A stretch of DNA of 6,335 bases from an uncultured Bacteroides sp. (lineage in GTDB: Bacteria; Bacteroidota; Bacteroidia; Bacteroidales; Bacteroidaceae). The position numbers and the translations under genes were made by a program. Location: the NCBI RefSeq assembly GCF_958445495.1, contig NZ_CAUCSQ010000093.1, positions 1-6,335 on the forward strand. Reading direction: 5' to 3'. Numbering within the stretch: position 1 is the first letter of the stretch; every line of letters begins with the position of its first letter. The notes under the pieces are model-generated. The model saw only the letters and a program-made list of their open reading frames with translations. It was not told the origin of the DNA and did no database searches. Positions 1 through 5,844 of the stretch are shown piece after piece.

Positions 1-239
1 TCCTTTACTCCTCTGAACTGTGTTCTGAAGTCCTTGATTTTGGCATTGAACGATTGGAAAGCTGCATTGGTGGAACGCCTGTCGAAAAAGTTGACGATTT
101 CCAGATAATGTGTCTGTATGGAACGTGCCACCTTTCCGAACGCAAGAAAGCCGGACTTTTCAACTTCGTCATACCATCTAGCAAGTCTTGTCAGAGCGGT
201 GTCCTTGTGCTTGCACTGGTGATAGAGCAATCCTAAGAA
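1..239 (-). pseudogene. C-terminal remnant of an ISAon1/ISL3-like transposase
   Basis: Read on the minus strand, 79 codons from 239 down to 3 are open and encode a transposase-like C-terminal segment. It contains LARWYDEVEKSGF, then RSTNAAFQSFNAKIKDFR and QFRGVK. The RSTNA..SFNAKIK..FR..FRGV block is what I recognise from the DDE transposases of ISAon1-like (ISL3 group) elements common in Bacteroidetes, where it lies close to the C terminus. The gene would continue left of the window. On its N-terminal side the frame stays open to an in-frame stop at 315-317, but the family resemblance fades above about 239. There is no room for the roughly 200 or more upstream residues of a full transposase before purB. 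I therefore read it as a 5'-truncated, inactive remnant. No terminal inverted repeat or target duplication was seen. Family assignment is from memory of the motif, not a search. Confidence 0.7.
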
Positions 240-459
240 AAGTGCCGGACAGTGCGGTTGCCGGGAGTAAGATACGGGAGAAACGAATGCGGCATTTTTA
301 TAATTACTGGATGATTAACCTGTCTTGATGGGAATAATGGAAGAGAAAGGGATAGTCAATCTTCGTAAAGAATCCGATTGGGAACATCCTTTTTTTATTT
401 CTTACCTCTTTTATACAAACTTTCTTTGTCCTTTTACCGTATAACTCAGGAAAAAGAGT
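240..459. other. Gene-free stretch between transposase remnant and purB promoter
   Basis: No convincing coding sequence lies here. The minus frame continuing from the transposase remnant stays open to about 315 but encodes nothing recognisable. A short minus-strand open frame at 304-549 runs into purB and is judged a shadow. A tiny hairpin (AATG/CATT, 286-296) followed by a T run is too weak to call a terminator. The AT-rich section from about 385 probably belongs to the purB upstream region. Confidence 0.5.
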
Positions 460-467
460 TAATTTTG
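460..467 (+). promoter_or_regulatory. Probable purB promoter, -7 box
   Basis: TAATTTTG matches the Bacteroides primary sigma -7 consensus TAnnTTTG exactly. No good -33 TTTG lies 19-21 bp upstream; the nearest T-rich match (TTTT at 432-435) has a 24-bp spacer. Transcription would start near 472, giving a leader of about 20 nt. A 10-bp perfect palindrome, GATAATTATC (474-483), lies between the box and the ATG and could be chance or an operator. Confidence 0.5.
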
Positions 468-493
468 CAATCTGATAATTATCTAAAAAACGT

Positions 494-1840
494 ATGGAAC
501 TTGATGTATTAACGGCCATATCTCCGATTGACGGCCGATATAGAGGCAAAACGAAAGCTTTGGCAGCTTACTTCTCTGAATTTGCACTGATTAAATACCG
601 TGTACAAGTAGAGGTGGAATATTTCATCACATTGTGTGAACTCCCTTTGCCGCAGTTGAAAGGAATTGACAGCAGCGTATTTGAGACTTTGCGGAATATT
701 TACCGTAACTTTTCCGAAGCGGACGCACAACGCATTAAAGATATCGAAAGTGTAACCAACCATGATGTAAAAGCCGTAGAATACTTCCTGAAAGAAGAGT
801 TTGACAAGATGGGAGGAATGGATGATTATAAGGAATTCATTCATTTCGGGCTGACTTCGCAGGATATCAACAATACATCCGTTCCCCTTTCCGTTAAGGA
901 AGCGTTGGACAAGGTTTATTATCCGTTGATTGAAGAGCTGATTGAACAGTTGAAAACTTATGCGGCGGAATGGGCGGATATCCCGATGCTTGCCAAGACT
1001 CACGGGCAACCGGCTTCTCCTACCCGCCTGGGGAAAGAAGTGATGGTGTTCGTCTATCGCTTGGAACGCCAACTGGCTATGCTGAAAGCATGCCCGATTA
1101 CTGCGAAGTTCGGCGGCGCTACCGGAAACTACAATGCTCACCATGTGGCGTATCCCCAATATGACTGGAAGCAGTTCGGCAATCGTTTCGTCTCGGAGAA
1201 ACTGGGATTGGAACGTGAGGAATATACCACCCAGATATCCAACTATGATAACCTTTCCGCTGTTTTCGACGCGATGAAACGCATTAATACCGTGATGGTG
1301 GATATGAACCGGGACTTCTGGCAGTATATCTCTATGGAGTATTTCAAACAGAAGATTAAGGCCGGGGAGGTCGGTTCGAGCGCCATGCCGCATAAAGTGA
1401 ACCCGATTGATTTTGAAAATGCGGAAGGCAATCTGGGCATTGCGACTTCTATATTGGAACATCTGGCTGTGAAGTTGCCCGTTTCCCGTCTGCAGCGGGA
1501 TTTGACCGACTCCACCGTCTTGCGCAATGTCGGCGTGCCTTTCGGGCATATCGTGATTGCGGTCCAGAGTTCTTTGAAAGGGCTTCGCAAGCTGTTGCTC
1601 AATGAGCCGGCTATCTATCGCGACCTGGACAATTGTTGGAGCGTGGTGGCCGAAGCGATTCAGACAATCTTACGCCGTGAGGCTTATCCGCATCCGTATG
1701 AGGCTTTGAAAGCTCTGACCCGGACCAACCAGGCCATTACGGAAAGTTCCATCAAAGAGTTCATCGAAGGGCTGGAGGTCAGCGAAGATATTAAAAAAGA
1801 GTTAAGAGCAATTACTCCGCATACTTATACGGGAATTTAA
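494..1840 (+). CDS. purB: Adenylosuccinate lyase
   Basis: Adenylosuccinate lyase is a cytosolic homotetrameric enzyme of the fumarase/aspartase superfamily. It removes fumarate from SAICAR in purine synthesis and from adenylosuccinate to give AMP. The 448-residue length and sequence follow the E. coli PurB type from end to end, starting with MELDVLTAISPIDGRYRGK. Visible motifs are TNHDVKAVEYFLK (88-100), TSQDINN (121-127), THGQPASPTRLGKE with the conserved His170 (169-182), and the fumarate-lyase signature GSSAMPHKVNPIDFENAEGN (294-313). The flexible-loop catalytic serine is Ser295 by alignment with E. coli. LPVSRLQRDLTDSTVLRN follows. All key residues seem present. The ATG is preceded by an A-rich stretch without a clear Shine-Dalgarno sequence, which is normal in Bacteroides, and the N terminus aligns with E. 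coli PurB without extension. The next gene begins 82 nt downstream and no strong terminator separates them, so co-transcription is possible. Confidence 0.97.
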   Translation: MELDVLTAISPIDGRYRGKTKALAAYFSEFALIKYRVQVEVEYFITLCELPLPQLKGIDSSVFETLRNIYRNFSEADAQRIKDIESVTNHDVKAVEYFLKEEFDKMGGMDDYKEFIHFGLTSQDINNTSVPLSVKEALDKVYYPLIEELIEQLKTYAAEWADIPMLAKTHGQPASPTRLGKEVMVFVYRLERQLAMLKACPITAKFGGATGNYNAHHVAYPQYDWKQFGNRFVSEKLGLEREEYTTQISNYDNLSAVFDAMKRINTVMVDMNRDFWQYISMEYFKQKIKAGEVGSSAMPHKVNPIDFENAEGNLGIATSILEHLAVKLPVSRLQRDLTDSTVLRNVGVPFGHIVIAVQSSLKGLRKLLLNEPAIYRDLDNCWSVVAEAIQTILRREAYPHPYEALKALTRTNQAITESSIKEFIEGLEVSEDIKKELRAITPHTYTGI

Positions 1841-1883
1841 TTGTTTACTTATATATGTAACTAATAAACGTGTTTTTTAATCA

Positions 1884-1920
1884 GGCCGTGAGGCCAAAGT
1901 TTAATTTTATTCGAATAAAA
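1884..1920 (+). promoter_or_regulatory. Two inverted repeats just before the pseudouridine synthase start
   Basis: GGCC-GTGA-GGCC (1884-1895) would fold in RNA as a 4-bp GC stem capped by a GNRA-type tetraloop. TTTTATTCGAATAAAA (1905-1920) is a perfect 16-bp palindrome ending 2 nt before the ATG, so it could be a protein-binding site in DNA or an AU hairpin over the translation start in RNA. Neither has the form of a normal intrinsic terminator. TAATTTTA (1902-1909) is one mismatch from a -7 box but has no -33 partner. The role is unknown. Confidence 0.35.
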
Positions 1921-1922
1921 AA

Positions 1923-3272
1923 ATGAGCACAGAAAACGAAGAATGGCGAGAAAATTCTTTCAATGAAGAGAATGCAGGTGCCGGCCGTGATGGTAACAGG
2001 TCGTACAACAGAGAGGGAGGGGAACGTCCGTATCGTCCTTCTTATAATCGTGAAGGCGGCGAGCGCCCGTATCGCCCGAGATTTAATCCGAATGCCGAAG
2101 GAGGAGAACGCCCGCAGCGTTCTTACGGCGACCGTCCGTATGGCGAGCGTCCCCAACGTCCTTCCTACAACCGTGAAGGCGGCGACCGCCCGTACCGTCC
2201 CCGCTTCAATAGCAATGACGGCGGCGAACGTCCCCAACGTTCTTACAACCGCGAAGGCAACGACCGTCCGTATGGCGAGCGTCCCCAGCGTCCTTCCTAC
2301 AACCGTGACGGCGGCGAACGTCCCCAACGTCCTTCCTACAACCGTGAAGGAGGTGACCGTCCGTACCGTCCGCGTTTTAATAATGGAGAAGGCGGCTACC
2401 GCAACAATAACAACGGAGGCGGCTACCGTCCGAGATTTAACAATGACCGGCAAGGAGGATATCGTCCTCGTCCGCGTACCGCCGATTATGATCCGAATGC
2501 TAAATATAGCATGAAGAAACAGATTGAGTACAAGGAACAGTTCGTAGACCCGAATGAACCGATTCGCCTGAACAAGTTCCTGGCGAATGCCGGTGTTTGC
2601 TCGCGCCGCGAGGCTGACGAGTTCATCACTGCCGGAGTGGTTTCCGTAAACGGGGAAATCGTGACGGAGCTGGGTACGAAAATCAAACGTTCGGACTTGG
2701 TGAAGTTCCACGACGAACCGGTCAGCATTGAACGTAAGGTGTATGTATTGTTGAACAAACCGAAAGATACGGTGACTACGTCGGACGACCCGCAGGAACG
2801 CCGCACGGTGATGGATTTGGTGAAAGGCGCCTGCAATGAACGCATTTATCCCGTAGGGCGCCTTGACCGTAATACGACCGGCGTATTGCTGTTGACTAAT
2901 GACGGTGACCTGGCTTCCAAGCTGACGCACCCGAAATTCCTGAAGAAGAAAATCTATCATGTTCATCTGGACAAGAACCTGACAAAGGCGGATATGGAGC
3001 AGATTGCAGCCGGAATCCAGTTGGAGGACGGCGAGATTCACGCAGACGCCATCAGCTATACGGATGATTTCAAGAAAGACCAGGTGGGTATCGAGATTCA
3101 CTCCGGCAAGAATCGTATCGTCCGCCGTATTTTCGAATCGCTTGGCTATAAAGTGGTAAAACTAGACCGTGTATTCTTTGCCGGATTGACTAAGAAAGGG
3201 CTTCGTCGCGGAGACTGGCGCTATCTGACGGAGGCAGAGGTAAACTACCTCCGTATGGGGTCGTTTGAGTAA
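1923..3272 (+). CDS. RsuA/RluB-family 23S/16S rRNA pseudouridine synthase with repetitive disordered N-terminal extension
   Basis: The enzyme should isomerise a specific uridine in ribosomal RNA to pseudouridine. Three parts are visible in its 449 residues. Residues about 21-186 are a low-complexity tract of repeated SYNREGGERPYRP-like units. An S4 RNA-binding domain follows at about 213-260 (IRLNKFLANAGVCSRREADE). The RsuA/RluB/RluE/RluF catalytic domain spans about 271-443. Its signature GRLDRNTTGVLLLTNDG (312-328) holds the catalytic Asp315, and GKNRIVRRIFESLGY (395-409) is the usual C-terminal motif. The core of about 235 residues matches family length, so the extension nearly doubles the protein. 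RluB (helix 69-90 region of 23S rRNA in E. coli) is the likeliest member, but RsuA, RluE and RluF share the fold and the exact target cannot be read from sequence. The ATG at 1923 is the only plausible start. The gene sits between purB and asnS, 103 nt before the latter, in a group of translation-related genes. Confidence 0.93.
   Translation: MSTENEEWRENSFNEENAGAGRDGNRSYNREGGERPYRPSYNREGGERPYRPRFNPNAEGGERPQRSYGDRPYGERPQRPSYNREGGDRPYRPRFNSNDGGERPQRSYNREGNDRPYGERPQRPSYNRDGGERPQRPSYNREGGDRPYRPRFNNGEGGYRNNNNGGGYRPRFNNDRQGGYRPRPRTADYDPNAKYSMKKQIEYKEQFVDPNEPIRLNKFLANAGVCSRREADEFITAGVVSVNGEIVTELGTKIKRSDLVKFHDEPVSIERKVYVLLNKPKDTVTTSDDPQERRTVMDLVKGACNERIYPVGRLDRNTTGVLLLTNDGDLASKLTHPKFLKKKIYHVHLDKNLTKADMEQIAAGIQLEDGEIHADAISYTDDFKKDQVGIEIHSGKNRIVRRIFESLGYKVVKLDRVFFAGLTKKGLRRGDWRYLTEAEVNYLRMGSFE
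2001..2477 (+). repeat. 39-bp (13-codon) degenerate tandem repeats inside the pseudouridine synthase gene
   Basis: The tract encodes units related to SYNREGGERPYRP. They begin at residues 27, 40, 81, 107, 125 and 138 and alternate with variants such as RFNSNDGGERPQR, SYGDRPYGERPQRP and RFNNGEGG. Near-identical DNA recurs, for example the 32-nt stretches at 2148-2179 and 2319-2350, which are identical. Units are multiples of 3 bp, so copy-number change by slippage or recombination would keep the reading frame. Residues 21-185 contain about 38 Arg and 16 Tyr but no Lys, Ile, Leu, Val or Met. Confidence 0.85.
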
Positions 3273-3298
3273 AGAAGTCGGTTAAATAACAACTTGAC

Positions 3299-3352
3299 GG
3301 AGGACGGGGAAAGAAGGCGGGAAATACTCCTGCATTTGAAACCTCGTCTTCT
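3299..3352 (+). promoter_or_regulatory. Two-tier RNA hairpin in the asnS leader
   Basis: An 11-bp outer stem (3299-3309 with 3342-3352, three G-U pairs) encloses a 6-bp inner stem (3317-3322, GCGGGA, with 3328-3333, TCCTGC; loop AATAC). The two are separated by an A-rich internal loop (3310-3316 and 3334-3341). The structure ends 23 nt before the asnS ATG. No run of T follows, so it is not a typical intrinsic terminator. It may protect or process the mRNA between two cistrons or regulate asnS. The fold is by eye, without energy calculation. Confidence 0.45.
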
Positions 3353-3375
3353 TGTATCTAAAAAGAATAAGTTAA

Positions 3376-4779
3376 ATGGAAAAGATTCGCAGAACAAAAA
3401 TTGTTGATTTGTTGAAGCGTACGGATATCGGCGCTATGGTCAATGTGAAAGGATGGGTTCGCACCCGCAGAGGCAGCAAACAGGTAAACTTTATCGCACT
3501 GAATGACGGTTCTACAATAAATAATGTGCAAATCGTAGTGGATTTGGCTAATTTCGATGAAGAGATGTTGAAACTGATTACCACCGGCGCATGCATTAGC
3601 GTGAACGGGGAGATGGTGGAATCCGTAGGTTCCGGCCAGAAGGTGGAGATACAGGCTCGTGAAATCGAAGTGCTGGGTACTTGCGACAACACGTATCCTT
3701 TGCAGAAGAAAGGTCACTCGATGGAGTTCTTGCGTGAGATAGCGCATCTGCGCCCGCGTACCAATACTTTTGGAGCGGTATTCCGCATTCGTCACAACAT
3801 GGCGATTGCTATCCATAAGTTTTTCCATGAAAGGGGATTTTTCTATTTCCATACGCCAATCATTACGGGGTCCGATTGCGAAGGCGCCGGACAGATGTTC
3901 CAGGTGACTACCCTGAATCTGTATGATTTGAAGAAAGATGAAAACGGTTCTATCTCTTATGATAACGATTTCTTCGGCAAGCAGGCGAGCCTGACCGTGT
4001 CCGGCCAGTTGGAAGGCGAGCTGGCTGCTACGGCGCTGGGGGCTATTTATACATTCGGGCCTACGTTCCGTGCCGAGAATTCCAATACTCCCCGCCATTT
4101 GGCAGAGTTCTGGATGATTGAACCGGAGGTGGCTTTCAACGACATTACAGACAATATGGATTTGGCGGAAGAGTTTATCAAGTATTGTGTGAAGTGGGCG
4201 TTGGATAACTGTGCGGATGATGTCAAATTCCTGAACGATATGTTCGATAAGGGGTTGGTTGAGCGTCTGCAAGGTGTTTTGAAGGATGATTTTGTCCGTC
4301 TGCCTTATACGGACGGCATTAAGATTCTGGAAGATGCCGCGGCGAAAGGCCGTAAATTCGAGTTCCCTGTTTATTGGGGGGTAGACTTGGCTTCCGAACA
4401 CGAGCGTTATCTGGTGGAAGAACATTTCAAGCGTCCGGTGATTCTGACTGACTATCCGAAAGAAATCAAGGCTTTCTATATGAAGCAGAACGAGGACGGC
4501 AAGACGGTGCGCGCGATGGATGTGCTTTTCCCGAAGATTGGCGAAATCATCGGCGGTTCCGAACGTGAGGCGGACTATGACAAGCTGATGTCCCGTATTG
4601 AGGAACTGCATATACCGATGAAGGATATGTGGTGGTATCTGGATACGCGCAAGTTCGGTACTTGTCCTCATTCCGGTTTCGGGCTCGGTTTTGAGCGCCT
4701 GTTGCTTTTCGTGACGGGCATGTCGAATATCCGTGACGTGATTCCTTTCCCGCGTACTCCGAGAAATGCGGAATTCTGA
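3376..4779 (+). CDS. asnS: Asparaginyl-tRNA synthetase
   Basis: This class II aminoacyl-tRNA synthetase attaches asparagine to tRNA-Asn in the cytosol using ATP. The 467 residues fit the usual bacterial AsnRS length. An N-terminal OB-fold anticodon-binding domain covers about residues 20-105 (VNVKGWVRTRRGSKQVNFIALNDG). The catalytic domain follows, with motif 1 around GFFYFHTPIITGSD (154-167), motif 2 FRAENSNTPRHLAEFWMIEPE (231-251, conserved Arg232) and motif 3 GFGLGFERLLLF (434-445, Arg441). SLTVSGQLEGELAA (205-218) and the Asn-type motif 2 loop favour AsnRS over AspRS or LysRS. The C terminus DVIPFPRTPRNAEF is typical. The start ATG is set by the alignment of the N terminus and lies behind a folded 103-nt leader. 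A strong terminator follows 18 nt after the stop, making this the last gene of the purB-side cluster. Confidence 0.97.
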   Translation: MEKIRRTKIVDLLKRTDIGAMVNVKGWVRTRRGSKQVNFIALNDGSTINNVQIVVDLANFDEEMLKLITTGACISVNGEMVESVGSGQKVEIQAREIEVLGTCDNTYPLQKKGHSMEFLREIAHLRPRTNTFGAVFRIRHNMAIAIHKFFHERGFFYFHTPIITGSDCEGAGQMFQVTTLNLYDLKKDENGSISYDNDFFGKQASLTVSGQLEGELAATALGAIYTFGPTFRAENSNTPRHLAEFWMIEPEVAFNDITDNMDLAEEFIKYCVKWALDNCADDVKFLNDMFDKGLVERLQGVLKDDFVRLPYTDGIKILEDAAAKGRKFEFPVYWGVDLASEHERYLVEEHFKRPVILTDYPKEIKAFYMKQNEDGKTVRAMDVLFPKIGEIIGGSEREADYDKLMSRIEELHIPMKDMWWYLDTRKFGTCPHSGFGLGFERLLLFVTGMSNIRDVIPFPRTPRNAEF

Positions 4780-4797
4780 TATTCCGGCATATTTGTC

Positions 4798-4834
4798 AAA
4801 ACTCGCATAATCTTCCGGTTGTGCGAGTTTTTTT
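4798..4834 (+). terminator. Intrinsic terminator after asnS
   Basis: A perfect 10-bp stem, AAAACTCGCA (4798-4807) with TGCGAGTTTT (4822-4831), has a 14-nt loop. The T run is seven bases long (4828-4834). It is well placed to end transcription from the purB, pseudouridine synthase and asnS genes. Confidence 0.9.
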
Positions 4835-4869
4835 GTACATTTAATGGTTCTTTTTTCAAAATAAATCTT

Positions 4870-4877
4870 TATATTTG
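4870..4877 (+). promoter_or_regulatory. Promoter -7 box for the exported DUF4488-like gene
   Basis: TATATTTG is an exact match to TAnnTTTG. The -33 region, around GGTTCTTTT (4846-4854), is T-rich but not a clean TTTG. Placement directly after the asnS terminator supports an independent transcript that starts near 4883, with a leader of about 36 nt. Confidence 0.7.
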
Positions 4878-4918
4878 GACATACGCATTCGAGAGTGTTA
4901 ACTAAAAATAATACGACA

Positions 4919-5410
4919 ATGAAAAAGCTCTATTTCTTTACCGTGCTTTCAATGATGTTGTTGGCGGTAACAGGTGCGACGGCCCAGAAGAAAACGGATT
5001 TCAAGGCGGCCGATTTGAAAGGTATTTGGCAGCTCTGCCATTATGTGTCCGAGTCTCCCGATGTTCCGGGGGCGTTGAAGCCCAGTAATACGTTTAAGGT
5101 CCTGAGCGACGACGGCCGGATTGTGAATTTCACCATCATTCCCGGTTCGGACGCCATCATTACGGGATATGGGACATGGAAGCAACTGACAAACGATTCT
5201 TACAAAGAGAGTATCGAGAAGAATATCCATCTTCCGATGTTGGACAATCAAGATAATGTCCTGGAGTTTGAAATCAAGGACCGTGATTACCTGCATTTGA
5301 AATTTTTCATCAAAAAAGATTTGAACGGGAACGAGTTGAACACTTGGTATTACGAGACGTGGAAACGGGTAGGGATGCCGGATAAGTTTCCGGAGGATAT
5401 CGTGAGATAA
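4919..5410 (+). CDS. Small exported protein, DUF4488-like (lipocalin-type fold suspected)
   Basis: The product has 163 residues and no known biochemical role. It begins with a clear signal peptide: a Lys pair, a hydrophobic stretch (residues 4-17) and the probable signal peptidase I site ATA-Q after residue 22. There is no lipobox cysteine, so it should be a soluble periplasmic protein or be exported further. The mature part opens with DLKGIWQLCHYVSESPDVPG (32-51). It also contains IITGYGTWKQL, ESIEKNIHLPMLDNQDNVLEFEIKD and a C-terminal WYYETWKRVGMPDKFPEDIVR. These resemble the Bacteroidetes DUF4488 family as I remember it. The early G-x-W recalls lipocalin-like small barrels, which is inference. 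I chose the ATG at 4919 over the in-frame GTG at 4895 because it places the basic signal-peptide start at residue 1. The gene has its own promoter and terminator. Confidence 0.85.
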   Translation: MKKLYFFTVLSMMLLAVTGATAQKKTDFKAADLKGIWQLCHYVSESPDVPGALKPSNTFKVLSDDGRIVNFTIIPGSDAIITGYGTWKQLTNDSYKESIEKNIHLPMLDNQDNVLEFEIKDRDYLHLKFFIKKDLNGNELNTWYYETWKRVGMPDKFPEDIVR

Positions 5411-5436
5411 ACGCTCCTGCCGTATTGAAAAGATGG

Positions 5437-5481
5437 AATTGCATGTTTTCCTTTTGTAAGGGAGGAAGGCATGCAATTTTT
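5437..5481 (+). terminator. Long-stem intrinsic terminator after the DUF4488-like gene
   Basis: A 19-bp stem pairs 5437-5455 with 5460-5478. The outer nine pairs, AATTGCATG with CATGCAATT, are perfect, and the inner ten include five G-U pairs. The loop is GTAA (5456-5459). Five T residues (5477-5481) follow. It lies 26 nt after the stop codon. Confidence 0.8.
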
Positions 5482-5534
5482 GTCTGCTGGAGGCGGAACT
5501 GGCAAATTTTGTCTGGCGGAGGCGGAACGGGCAA
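5478..5534. repeat. Imperfect 29-bp tandem duplication
   Basis: Two 28-nt copies (5478-5505 and 5507-5534), each starting TTTTGTCTG and ending GGCAA, differ at three positions and are separated by one base. The first copy begins inside the terminator's T run. Confidence 0.8.
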
Positions 5535-5688
5535 GTATGAATGTTTTCGGATAGGGGATTGTTATCATGCGGCAGCTCGAACCGCGGCTTGCTTTGAACG
5601 GCTTCCGGAAAACGGGCTTTTTGTCTTCCGGCAATTCTTTATTCTCCTTGTTATTCAACCGGATAAATCCAAAAAAAGGAAGAATTTG

Positions 5689-5719
5689 TTTGCCAATTCA
5701 AAGAAAAGCCGTACTTTTG
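5689..5719 (+). promoter_or_regulatory. rplM-rpsI operon promoter
   Basis: A -33 TTTG (5689-5692) is followed after exactly 19 bp by the -7 box TACTTTTG (5712-5719), a textbook Bacteroides primary sigma promoter. A second TTTG at 5685-5688 adjoins the -33. Transcription should start near 5724, leaving about 120 nt of leader before the GTG of rplM. Confidence 0.85.
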
Positions 5720-5730
5720 CAAGCCGATTA

Positions 5731-5820
5731 TTATCACAAAATGATAAGAGATTAATTCATAGCAAGTTAGTATTCCTTTGTCCGGGGAAGACTAATGAGT
5801 GGTGAAGAAATTTTTAGTAG
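5731..5820 (+). promoter_or_regulatory. Structured rplM leader, candidate ribosomal-protein autoregulatory element
   Basis: Two hairpins can be drawn. The first is TTATCA/TGATAA (5731-5736 with 5742-5747, loop CAAAA). The second is TTAGT-A-TTCC (5767-5776) paired with GGAA-G-ACTAA (5786-5795): nine pairs and one A-G mismatch around a 9-nt loop containing TTTGTCCGG. A second TTAGT at 5814-5818 could pair with the same ACTAA, allowing an alternative fold. Position and length fit the autoregulated leaders known for ribosomal protein operons, but the function is inferred. Confidence 0.45.
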
Positions 5821-5844
5821 TAACATTTAAAAAACAAAATTAGA

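Larger units (their letters stand above)
5411..5684. other. Gene-free stretch between the exported-protein gene and the rplM promoter
   Basis: No supported gene was found. Open frames on both strands here (for example plus 5425-5805 and minus 5350-5658) cross the terminator, the tandem duplication and the rplM promoter, and their translations look like nothing known. The stretch holds the terminator hairpin (5437-5481), the 29-bp duplication (5478-5534), and a GC-richer section at about 5535-5635 with only weak inverted repeats such as CCGGAA/TTCCGG (5605-5610 with 5626-5631). I see no tRNA. Confidence 0.55.

Noticed and set aside
54..236. 60-codon plus-strand open frame
   Set aside because: Lies antisense to the transposase remnant, whose minus-strand frame carries the recognisable motifs.
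509..1549. 346-codon minus-strand open frame opposite purB
   Set aside because: Antisense shadow of an unmistakable purB. No family resemblance.
1963..2514. 183-codon plus-strand frame inside the repeat tract
   Set aside because: Out-of-frame reading of the same repeats, giving a low-complexity product with no start signal of its own.
1881..3101. 406-codon minus-strand open frame opposite the pseudouridine synthase
   Set aside because: Its Thr/Val/Arg-rich repetitive product is the antisense reading of the 39-bp repeats and codon bias. The plus strand encodes clear S4 and catalytic domains.
3331..3338. TGCATTTG as an asnS -7 box
   Set aside because: One mismatch at the conserved A, no -33 partner, and it lies inside the leader hairpin.
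3358..4671. 437-codon minus-strand open frame opposite asnS
   Set aside because: Shadow of the asnS codon pattern. No recognisable domain, while asnS has all class II motifs.
4895..4918. GTG start for the DUF4488-like protein
   Set aside because: It would add eight polar residues before a standard signal peptide. The ATG at 4919 places the Lys-Lys start correctly.
5565..5590. tRNA-like GGTTCGAG T-arm on the minus strand
   Set aside because: The flanking bases do not form a 5-bp T stem, and no acceptor or anticodon arms can be drawn.
5425..5805. 126-codon plus-strand open frame before rplM
   Set aside because: Spans a terminator hairpin, the tandem duplication and the rplM promoter. The Cys/Arg/Phe-rich product looks random.
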